Positions 19,601 through 31,600 of a stretch of DNA of 32,942 nucleotides are shown here, piece by piece (the first letter of the stretch is position 1; each line of letters begins with the position of its first letter). The translations under genes and the position numbers were made by a program. Below the pieces are notes generated by a model, which worked only from the letters and a program-made list of their open reading frames with translations, did no database searches and was not told the DNA's origin. Location: positions 1 to 32,942 of the forward strand of contig JAFGRN010000050.1 of NCBI GenBank assembly GCA_016935115.1, read 5' to 3'. Source of the stretch: Candidatus Omnitrophota bacterium (GTDB lineage Bacteria > Omnitrophota > Gorgyraeia > 2-01-FULL-45-10).

Positions 19601-22600
19601 CTGTATATAGGCGCTGCCGTTGAGCGTAACGGTGCCCTTAAATATGTTTATCCCTCCCTCGGGAGTGATCTGGAATACTGCGTCTTTATTGATCGTGTAA
19701 ACACCATTCGCGTAAGACTGCTTAACCCTTCCGGCTTCTACGACTTCGAGAGATTCCGTCGTAGTTATCGTGATATCCTGTATGACACTCAGGCTTCCGT
19801 CAGAATTAAGCCGCGCTGTGAGCGTTCCGCTGAATGGAGGTAGCGTCTTGCCGTTAATCACCGCGGTCACGGAGGCCTTAACGCAGTTTATGTCCACCTC
19901 GACAAATATATCGAGAGGGCTGCCCTCGGCCAGGCCCTGTACGGAGTTGACCCTGAAGGTCCATACGCGGCCGGCGATCTCGGCCGTACCGAGTTTTCTG
20001 CCTATATCGTCCGCTTTCAGCGCTTTACCATCCATCAACAAGGCCGGCTTGCCATCCGAGCCCGTAGTAATATCGAGCGTATTATTAGTAGACGTTAATA
20101 TCGATACGCTCTGCTGTTGCGTTATGAGATATCCGTTGCCAGCGGTGTCGGCCTCGTTAGCTATATTAAGCACGGTAGTTATCGTGCGAGCGTCGGGCTT
20201 TTGCACCTCTGTAAAGCTCTGACCCTTAAGATCCGTAAATAACCTCTCTGAGCCGGGGGTATCACGCCAGGCGAATGTCAGCACGCCTTTTTTGTCCTCG
20301 TTTATCACTGTGAGCTGACGCTCGGAGAGAGTTACTTTCTTGCCGGCATCATCAATAAATGTCGGGACGCCTTTAAACACATCTTCTGTCTTAAGCGTAT
20401 GAAGATCCAGTACCACGTGCAGCGTGACCGCGAAATGATTATTGACCATTATTCCATCGAGACGGGAAGCAAAATCTATTTTATCGTTCGCCAAAGTAGT
20501 GCCAATACCGATATTGACACTGCCGTCGGCCATTATCATCGCCGCGGAACGGCCGCTCAATACACTGCGCATCCCATTTGCCCCCACGACCGTGAGCGCC
20601 ACTTCGCCGCGGTTTATTATGACATCATTGGAGGCAAGGACAATATTGTTATCGGCTATATTTACTATTGAATTCACTATGTACGCCTTGCCGTCTTTTG
20701 AAACCACGTTGATGAAATTATAAGCCCTCTCCTCCTTGCCGCCCGGAGTGCCGCCGCCGGCAACCTTCAGAATATTATCGGCAATAGCGACTTCCGTGAG
20801 GAATGCCTGGCCCTGCTGTATAGAGAGCGCGCCGGACTTATCCAGCGTAAGGCCGCCGTTTAATACCAGGATCTCGTTATTATTCGAGTCGGTGAATGTC
20901 GTGCCGGTTATAGTCCTGCCATCTGCGCTTCCATCTTTTATGGTCCTGGAATCCATACCGAAAACCGATATAGTACCATCCGTGTAGAGCCTTATCCCTA
21001 TTGACTTAGCGTTAAATACCGTACCGCCCATAGCGTAGCTATAATCTCCGCTGAGCCTTCCATCCAGATACTTTCCGTCGGCGCTCGGAGTGAATACGGC
21101 ACCGCGCAGGCTCACAACTCCGGTAAATATAATACCGTCGGTGGTCGTTCTTATCGGAGCCGCAATGGTATCCTTACCGATAGCTATATCGCACACGCCG
21201 CTTTGCCCCGCATTGAACCTGAAGGCAGACGCTTTGCCGTCTTTTGAGGCCTCGAAGAAACCCGTGAAGTTAGCGCCGGCGCCGTCGGTCCTTCTGAAGC
21301 CTATGCCCATGATCTCAGCTGACGTGTTCGCTTTGAACATAGCCCGGCCCGCGGCGTCCACATCATATATGGCATCTTCCATAAGTCGCGCGCCCTGAAC
21401 CACGATGCCGGCTCCGGCCGTAATATTGAGCGACCCGGCCACGTCAGGCATAAATTCAAAGAATCCATTCGCGTTTTGGATCGCGACGACCGCGCCGCCC
21501 TCGCCGAATGTGATCCACTCGCCTTTGCCGGAAGTATCCGCGCGGCGCGTCAGGTTCCGGCTTATAGCCCCCTCCGGAATAATATCCGCGGCTTCGCCAG
21601 TCTGGCCCCGTATCTGCGCGACATCTGCCGGCATAGTTCTGTATACTTCCTGGCCCTCGGCACCCCTTATTACATATATCTGCTGACCCTTTTCATTTTG
21701 CCATATATCTACATCAGCAGTAATAGTAACCGGTTTGCCATTCGCATCGACAAAAGATACCTTCTGCCCCGCGAGAGACCCTATAATTCCGCTTGTAATA
21801 CCGGGTGCCATCCCGTCGTAAGCGGCAAGTTTTGCCGCATAGGAAACATTTGATATCCAGGAAATATTCTCCATCTGAGGCCCGCCGGCATAATCCTTAT
21901 ATCCGGCAAACGTAGAGGCATAAATGCGGCCCGATATGCCCGTAGCCTCCATGAGATACGAGCAGGCTATGCCTTCGGTAGTACGCAAGAGCATATAAGC
22001 AACATCTGTGCCACGGGCTGTTTCAGCGTTGAATATTTCTATCATCCCAGACGTAACAATCGCTTTTATCGCGGCGGCTGTATCTTCCTCCATCTTCGGA
22101 TCCGATAATATAACAGCCACACTGGAAAGCTGCTTATTGGCAGTGCCAAGTATCTCTTCGGGAGCGCAAATGTTCAGATATGAAAGCTGCGCCAGCATCT
22201 TGAACATTGTAGTAATCACCGATATAATCGAACCCGGCTGGGTTTTATAAATATTGACAAGCTCTGTTATATCTATAGTATTCCTTACGGATGATCCCAG
22301 GCTTTTTACCGCCTCCGTATCGGGCAAGCCGCTCATAGACTCCGAAATAGCAATAAGAAGGAGCATTGCTGAGTTAGCGCAATGCAGGCGTACGACTTCA
22401 TCAGATGTGGTCTTTTTCACCGCGTTGAGTAGTTCTACTATAATGCCAGCGGTCCTGTCGGCAGTCTGTGCGTCGAGCATACCGGAAGGCGAAGAGGATA
22501 TCATGTCGGCCAGGATCGCCATCTCTTTCAATGCAATAACAAAATTGAGCTTTCCTTGCTGTAAAAACGCTATATTGCCTTTGGCAAGCGCTCCAAGTAT

Positions 22601-25600
22601 GGCATTATAAACGGCTCTCAACCCTTCGGCGCTGAACTTCGCGGCGAGGCAGGCTGATAATATTCCGGCAAATCCATCCGCTATAGAATTAAATATGAGA
22701 TTGACATTGACCGGGTTCATTTTAGAGAAGTCTATATTAAAAAATTGTTCTATGGCCGCTATCGCCTTGGATGCGCCCTCCTCAGTAAGATATCCTTTTT
22801 CTGCCGCGTATTTGGCCAGATCCACGGTGGCCGCGATCATTGTGTTGGTAGTCTTCACAATTTGCGCCTCGATAGCCGGCCTGTCGGCGTCACTGCAGTT
22901 GGCAAGCATGCTATTCATCGTATTTACATAATTCTCCGCGAGCTTCCCTTCCTGGTCAAAGCCCTGGTTGATGGCCGCTATGGCATCTTCCCTGTCGGCC
23001 GCTGTAGCGGCAAGAAATTTGGCAAGGTTGTTGATAATCCACGCGCCCGCGGCGGCTAAGGTCGAATCTACAGCAGCTGTTATCTTGTTATATCCGAATA
23101 TACTGACGAGGTTCATCGCGCTTTCAATGAGGGACGGTATCGCGGCCTGCAGGCCCATTGCGGGAATACGCGCCGCGCTTAGCACCAGAACCCTCCCAAG
23201 TTCCTTAAGCGACTTGCCAAGGCTGTCCCAGCCTTCTCCTTTTAAACCTATCATGAATGCCCGGCCAAGCTTCCCAAATGCATCGGCTATGTTGCCCGCA
23301 AATTTCACTATCTCTTTAAGCGCACCGGCCGCGAAATCTATGACAGCCGCTGTCGCGGATATCATGGCCTTGACCGCCGGAACCGCTATATCCACAATCG
23401 TGCTTATTATAGGAAGCTGCGAACCGTAATCTATTACAATCTTCACAACATTCGCCAGCGCTTTGCCGACCGCGCTCCACGAACCGCCGCTGAAAAGCCC
23501 GCTTATCGCCGAACCTACATCCTTAATTGCGCCCAGGGTTTCTTTGACAAATATGTAGATCGGCACAGTGAAAGATATCGCGACTTTTAACACCCCTCCT
23601 ATGAAGACATCGTTAAGGAATGTGCCGACGGCCTTTGCTGCGCCCTTAAAATCGCCTTCGGTTAATTTTATCAGTATCGTCGTAAGCGAATTTATCGCCG
23701 TAGTGAAATAATCCACGACTGCCGTTATAAAACCCGTCTTCGCGGCTTTATCAAAATCGACCTGCGTAAGGCTGCCGAGCGTATTAATAACATAAGGCAG
23801 GGTGTACTTCATAACGCCCGAGACAAAGTCGCTGACCACCTGGCCTACCGCTGTCGCGGCCTTGCAGAGGGACTCATCATACGCCCCGGAAGCGTTATTA
23901 ATCAGTAGATCTGAATAAAACTTATTCTCCGACGCCCAGAAATTTGACCAGGAAACTATGAAATCTTTGTGATGGATATAGTAGTACTGCACGTCGAGAG
24001 CCTGCTTTATGAATTTCCCGACGATGCTCGCGGTGATATTCACGATCATATCGATAGGGGATATGCTGCCTACCGACCTTCCCGCGAATACGCCAAATGC
24101 GGCTGACGTAAACCCGGTCCAAAAGAGCCCTGCATCCGTAAGTGTCCCATCGGGGTTCTTAAATTCGCCTATCAGGTCTGTCATCATCTGCGGAATCAGT
24201 TGGGAGAGGACGCTGGCGACCACTGATTTGAGAACATCAAATCTCACTGAAGAGCCGAGGAAATCTGCTATCTTCCCCACAACCCATACGATAGCCCCGA
24301 GCACAAGGTCCACTCCGCCCTTTATAATGCCGCCTACCGAGTTAACCACTCTGCCGACGAGTCCCTCTGTCGGCGGCGGCGCGCGCGCCGCCTCAACACC
24401 CTTTTCGAATCCTTGGAACCAATTCCCAATCACTTTCATCACTCCACCCAATACCGCGCTCAAGGCCACGCTCACTACCCAAGCCCTGGCCGTCTCCCAA
24501 AAATCGGCGCCTGTGGCAAGCGCATACCCGGCCTGTATACCGCTGGTGATGGCTGTATTGATCGCGGAACTGAGCGCGCCATTGACTATAGTATTACCCG
24601 CGGTGGCAATTTTACTCCCCGTGCCGAAAGGTTTAAAATCAAAATTTAATTTGCCGCCGAGATATTGCGTAACTAACTGTACAACTATGTTTTTAATGGC
24701 TTCTCCCAGGCCCCCGGCCATATCGGTCCCATAAAGGTAGGACTGCACTAAATTTCCTATAAGCTCCATGCCGGCGACTATCGCGGTTAAGACCCAGCCG
24801 ACGGGATTCCAATCCAAGCAGACAGCAATAGCCGCTAGCACTACTTTAACCCAGCCGAATACTTGCCAGACTATCTCCTGAACTTCCGGACTTAACTCTT
24901 TCATCGCCCTTGCGATTGTCCATGCTGTGCCTATATTCTCGAGGCCGGGAATAAAAATACATAACCAACCCCAGTCCGAATCCATGATGTTCCAGACCTG
25001 CTCTTCCCACCAGCACATGTCGCGCTCTTTGGCGGTAACATCTTCAACTTTAAATTTTCCGTTCTCATCTATGCCGACCGTCACGTCATACTCGAGTTCG
25101 AAACCGTTCTGAATCGCGTATTGCAATCCGGCCCACTCTTTATAATAACTTGCGTCGGTTTCGACTAAGTCTTTTAACTTATTAAGAAGGAATGTTGAAA
25201 ACGCGGCAAGGTTTAAGGCAGAGCGCTGTCCGGATTCGTTAAGCCAATCTGTGACTTCGGAATAATTAGCCTCCCTGCCAAGATAAAGAGCCGTGTATAT
25301 AGTGGCAGCAGCCTTCGCGAGAGAGAATTGGTCACCGAGATCCAAACCGCATATATAACTCCCAATATTCACGTTGTTTATCAATATTTCCGCGTTATTG
25401 TCGGAAACCCAATTGGAGAAATAATTAACATCGTAAGGATTACCGCCGTAGTCAAAATTAGATTTGGATTCCTCTAATAAATTAATCTGTTCCAAGAGAA
25501 TATCCTCGAGACCATCAGTTAAGCTCATCAAATTCCTTAATCTTGCGATGTAAGAATCGATGTTAAAGTTGTAATACGTATTTGCTATAACGCGATAGTC

Positions 25601-28600
25601 AAGACTTGAGAAAGTAATGGGCGAAGGACTGGTATCGATCAAGCCGGCAGTATTCCCGCGGGCATCCCATGTCTGGGTCGAAGACTGGCACCCGCTTGAG
25701 GACCAATGCAGCGGCACCGATATTGATGTGCCATTAATGTTCACTGATGTGCTGGTCGATCCGCTTCGATGCCAGTAAAAATGTGAGTCGTTCGAGCGCT
25801 GGGTACCGAGCACGTCGGTCGTAGAGATATTTTCACCGGCGTATTGACGGCCGTCAAAACCAGTATAGGTAGCCACGCCATTGTTGTCATTAAAGTAACT
25901 TGTAGTGCTGGAACTGCCGTTTGCGAAGATTATTGTCCTAGAATTCGAGATATCTCTAGGGGCGCTTATGGGATGCGCCATCGTATCGGTAACTATAGTC
26001 CCGTCCGTAAAATAATTTATTCTTGAAGCTGAATATTTCGCCGCGCCGCCCTCGGGACGATCCGTGGTTATCTTGAAACTCTGGCGGCCATACTGATCGT
26101 AGTCGTAGTGAATATTGGAGATCGTGGTTATCTGTCCATCCCTGTTCAGGTCTTGGGCGGCGCCGTCTCTGCCATTGTCAAACTTCGATTCGACCGGACG
26201 CGATCCGGTCAGCACAACATCGATCTCCCAGCCGTATTGATTACGCGCGGTAACAAGCCAATCATTTTGCGTAACATTACCGTGGACATCTGTATCAATA
26301 GTTCTATAGGCCAGGAGCTGGTTCTGATAATCATAGGTCAGGGCAAGCCATTCATGCTTTGTCCTGACCAGGATCCCGTCTATCACAGCTTCATTGTAGT
26401 AACTGCGATACGCCTGCCCGTTAGTGTCATCATATATGGCGCTAGTTTGTACTACATCCGCTTTATTCGATATAACGCCGTCTGCTATGACCGTCTCGCT
26501 CATGCGGAATGAGTATTGCCTGCCATAAGCGTCAAGGCCTATATCGGAAAACTTCTTGGTATTGATAATGTCCAGAATAAGGTCATACACGATCTCTCTA
26601 TATCCGTTGATAATGCCGGTTTTGGCATCGTAAGTAATGTTCGCATAAGTCACTGCGGTATAGTTGAATAAATCTTTTTGTATAACGGAGCTTACTATAG
26701 CCTGGCCGGAAGCGCTGAATCGGCTATTAATTGTCTCAACGGTATATGGATTATGATTCATCTGGTCAACTCTAACATTGGAATAAATAAGCCTGCCCAG
26801 GCTGTCATATAACCTGTCGGCGATATCCGACGTTGCGATCGCGCCTGGCGTAAGGGCCGTTTCGATCATCCTGCGTACCTGGCCATTAGAATAATATGCG
26901 GTATCCCGCTTTACCGCTTGGGTCGTCGTCTTTGCCGCTGTAACGGTGGTTGTCTTCAGTATGTCGGAGATGAGATTGCCGAACGCGTCGTAGGCCTTGC
27001 CGTATTCGTGAGCCGTGGTCTCTTTATACCCTATCTTCTGCCCGGCTGTGGAGGTATCGGTTATTATCTCCCGCGACGTAACAAGGCTCTCTATCATTTT
27101 ATTGCGGTGGTCATAACCTATGTATCTGGTGATGGTGGTAATAATCGAAACGCCGGCATCAGCTATAGTAAGCTTATAGGAGGAGACGGGGTTACCCTGA
27201 TCATCATACATCGCCTGGTCTTGTATTATAGTGGCCCTGGATTCGCCGATAAGGGGCAATACCGCGCTCCGCGCGTTACCCGGCCTTAAGGCCATACCTG
27301 TGGAGTCGAAGGTCACGCTATCTTTTATTTCTGTATAACCGTAAACATTGCCACCGGCGTCATATTCGGTCGCTATCCTGCGCATGTACGTTATGAGGCC
27401 AAGGCCTGTAACAAAGGAATGGGACTGCGAATTCTTCACAATATCAAGAAATGCGAAGATTTGATTGTTGCTGTTGTAGCGAATATCCCTGCGCTCGGTT
27501 TCGATCGTGTAGTCCAGCACCGGCTTACCGGGCTGATTTACCGTCCTGACCGCCTCTATATAAGCGATCTGCCTGCCCATAATATCGTAAACAATGCCCG
27601 ATATGGTCTTTGTTACCTTCGTATCGGCGCCCGCGAGGGATGACTCTTCGATATAGCCTATTATCTGGGAGAAAGCGTCGTAGGCAATGCCGCTCCTTAT
27701 CTCCGTCAATATGGCTTCGCCGGGCTTCGAGGTAGTACAGACCCAGCCGTTAGAACGGCCCTTGGAATCTGCCGGCGGGCCGGTCGCGGGCGTAGTCTGT
27801 GTAACGGTCTCGGTGTAATTATTGATCCTATTATGGATCGCGCTCAGATACGGCGCCTGGCCATCCGGCGTATTGAGCTGATTATCGTAAAAATCTCCAT
27901 TCTTAATGGTTGTCTTCAGGTATGTCTGAAGCTGGCCCAAAGAATCATATGTAAGTCCGGACATCGATGTGATCGTGACATTCTCGGCTACAATGGTCGT
28001 CCCGGATTTGAAGGTTTCTGTCGCAATAATCATAGTCGAACTTAGTTTTCCTGCGGCATCTATCTGCCCTGTACGCGAAACGACGGTGTTCTGCGTAATA
28101 AAAAATCCCATCCTATCGTCTAAGAAGCCGGTGGTAGTAATAAATTTACCGGTTCGTGTGGATAAAGACTCGGCGGTTACCCGCTGGCCCAGCGAGTCCA
28201 TCGTGACGTTCCTCATTACATAGGTTTCGGCATTCTTTATTCCGGGGAGCGATATGCCATTCGATCCAATATCTCTGCCTGGGTTATTTATATTGGCTAT
28301 CGAGCCCTGCCTGATGATAGATGACTCGGCCATTATGTTACCAAAACTGTCGAACGAGGCCGTGCGCGAATAGGACGTCTGCAGATCTATGCTATACATT
28401 TGGGCGGCGCCGTTAGCCATGGTGCCGTTATTATTTCCGCCCCACAGGTCAGTTACCTGTGTGCCGGATATACCATCGGCACTCTCGAAGGAATAATAAA
28501 GAACTTTGCTGCCATCCGCCGTCGCTGGCGGTTGATTAACTTTTAATTTATCTATTTCGGCCTGGGTAAGCGCTTTGCTATAGACAGTGACCTGATCGGC

Positions 28601-31600
28601 CAAACCGGTAAAACGCGAACCCATAGTAGTCGGCGCATAAACATTGTTTTTAGAAGATGGCGCTCCCGTATGGACGAGGATGCCATCCACATATATGCGG
28701 GCTATGTTACCCGAATAGGTTACCGCGATATGGTGCCAGCCGGTGAGATTGGCTTGATAAACCGCAACCGGCGGCATGTATCCCGATGCATATTCATACA
28801 CCGATATGCCGTTTGTCCCGACCGAAACACCGAGGCCGGCATCTCCGCTATCCTGAGTTTGAAAATCGGGATAGAACAAATATCTCTGCCCGCTCGTTCC
28901 GGCCCAGCCTGAAGTTGCCTGCTGGTCGATCTCGTGCGCGGCCGAAGCGTTTACCCATGCCGCAACGGTGAAATTATTGGCCGGCGTGCTACCTCCATAA
29001 TTCCAGCTGAGAGTATCATTAGAGCCGTCAAAAGCTATCGCCGCGCCATAGGGTGAGCCGGGGCTCTGCTCTTTCATCAACATATTTGTCGCTACTACCT
29101 GGCCTGCTGGCGAAACAACGTTAGCTTGTATTGTGTGAGTGAATCCGATATTGTACGGATTGCCGTTCGTATCGAGCCGGCTGTGGGTAGATTCGAAACC
29201 CTGCTCCCACGCCTCACGGGTTATCTCCCTGAATCCTGAATCATGCTTTACAATATCGAAGAACTCTACATTGAGGATGCCGTTCTCAAGGGCCGATTCC
29301 ACGACCTTCAATCCATCCAATTCTTCTAGATTTTGGAAGCGCGTCCTTATGGCATTTTGGGTTGCCCTTAGGCCAAGGTCTTGTTCCTGATATTCTGAAG
29401 GTAGGGATGCTCCTCGGTTGAGCGTTATCGAAAACTCCTTCTGCCCTTCCCTATCGTAAACGATGTAGACCACGTCTCTGCTTACGCTGTTGACTATCTT
29501 CACTATCGCCTTGGAAGGATCGCCCGCGCAGGTTATCTTGGTGATATCAGCTATATCCCCTATGCTCCTGCCCGCCACATCAACAATATTGGCCTGCGTA
29601 GGCAGGTAAGCAGGCTCTTGTCCCGCGGTATCTATCGCGGTGCTGTAGGACATGCGCGAGGAGCTGTCGGTCAATATTGACGTATCGCCGTTCCACGAAC
29701 GCGCCAGTTGAGGAGAGAGCGTACGTTCAACGAGAAGCCGCGCCATATCCGCTTCTTCGCAAATGCTGTCGGTCACGATAGGCGGCGCGTGACCGTATTC
29801 AAACTGAAGCTCGGCGCCATACCTGGCAAAGGTTAGCTTCTCTGTGGCCGTGCCCCGGTTCTGAATTCCGGCTATATAGCCATTTACGGATTCGAAGACC
29901 GCGATATTACCCGGGCGAACCGCAATATGATTAGAAGACTTTCTCACTTCCTGTATATTAGCGGAGCCTTGCCAAATATAAGCTGCAAAACAGGCCCGGG
30001 CCCAGTCCTGGTTACTTATAGTAAAGACCTTTCCGGAACTTCTACTATCGCCCTTCCTGTAAACATAAAGTTTCAGGTCATAACCAATGAATTCAAAATC
30101 GGCCGTAAAGTCCCCGCTATTAAGGCTGGTAATCCCCAGGTCCCCGGGATTTATGGTGCCTATGTAATTATTCCATACAATATTCTCAGAGGATTGGCCC
30201 GGCTGTTGATTGACCAGCTGGATCTTGAATACGCCGCCATCCTGTATAATGGCCAGGCGCCTTAGTAATCCGCTGGAATTGGCGCCTTCTATGGAGATAT
30301 GCAACTGCGAGTTCTGGTCGGATGAGCTTTTAAAATCAACGGAAAAATACGGTTTGCGCGTGGCGCTTATGTCAAGGTAATCTGTCCTCGCCGGCGAGAC
30401 CCAAGTATGATTACCCGTAATCAAACCAAAAGTTTCGACAGATGTGTCAACTTTCCTGAATAAGTGGAATGTGCCGGATAAGGCATCCTTATATATACTG
30501 TACACAACATTGTCGATTACCGTATCGCCGAAATACGCTATACTTGCTATGCCCGTAATGGGGTTTACACCACCCGCGCCGGTTGTGCTGGAAACGATGG
30601 TATCGCTTAAATAAGCCGCCCCGGTCGATTCGAGAATTACATTACTGGTAGCCTTATTAATAACGCCTGTTATATGGTTAACACCGGCCGCGTCAGTGGC
30701 GGTGGCAAATCCGTAACCGCTGCCTATAAACTCCGCCAGGGTCGCGAACTCGAGCTCGAGGTCGCTCCCGCCGTCGACGATCCTATTAACCGTGGTAGGC
30801 GTGCCGGCTGTCTCGATATACGAATAAACAAGTGGAGCGGCATTATATGTAATAGCTATACCGTCCACATTTAAAGTAAACTGCTCCACTCCGAATGCGC
30901 CGCTTGCGGCGGGGGTGGTAGATGAATATGTCAGGCCTGGCAGTGGCTGGAAACTGCCGCTATATTGGGTCCCATACCATTTCATGAGACGGAGCGGTTT
31001 ACCACCGCTATATTCTATGTACGCGCGGTGTGTGCCGTCACCTTTAAGAAACACATTAGTGCCGTAATACACGCGCCTGTTATTCGCGGCATCCCAACGC
31101 CAGATATTCAGGAAATTCGCGTAGCGCTTGAATATCTCGCCCGCTTCTTCGCGGTCGCTGAGATAAAAATTGTTACCCTTGGTCAATTTAATATTAAGCA
31201 GGAATGGCTCCGTATCAAGCCCATCCTGACTAACGTAGTTTATGAACTTCATCTTGATTTTATGATTGCCTTTAGACAAATTCTCTATGAGAATCTCGTA
31301 GTGTTTACCGGCAGCGACTGCCGGAACACTCTCAGTGCGCAAGTATGTTTCAACACCGCCTATCTCATCATATATTTCGAACTTGTAATGTGAGTATCCG
31401 GAAGGCAGGGGAAACCGGTATAACTGTTGCGCATCAAACTCAATAAGAAGATCTTGGTCATGATCAAAGGAAACGGCCTGAGTAAATGTTGTGTTATAAG
31501 AATTCAATATCTGGACGGAACTGACATATTCCTGACTTGCAACAGTCATGTCCGTAATAAAGTACCTGTAATTTCCGGCAAGCGGGCCCGGCGATACCGC

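Noticed and set aside
25000-26055. Rhs toxin tip after the YD array
   Set aside because: No conserved Rhs core or nuclease/deaminase motif is visible; the chain goes on for thousands of residues.
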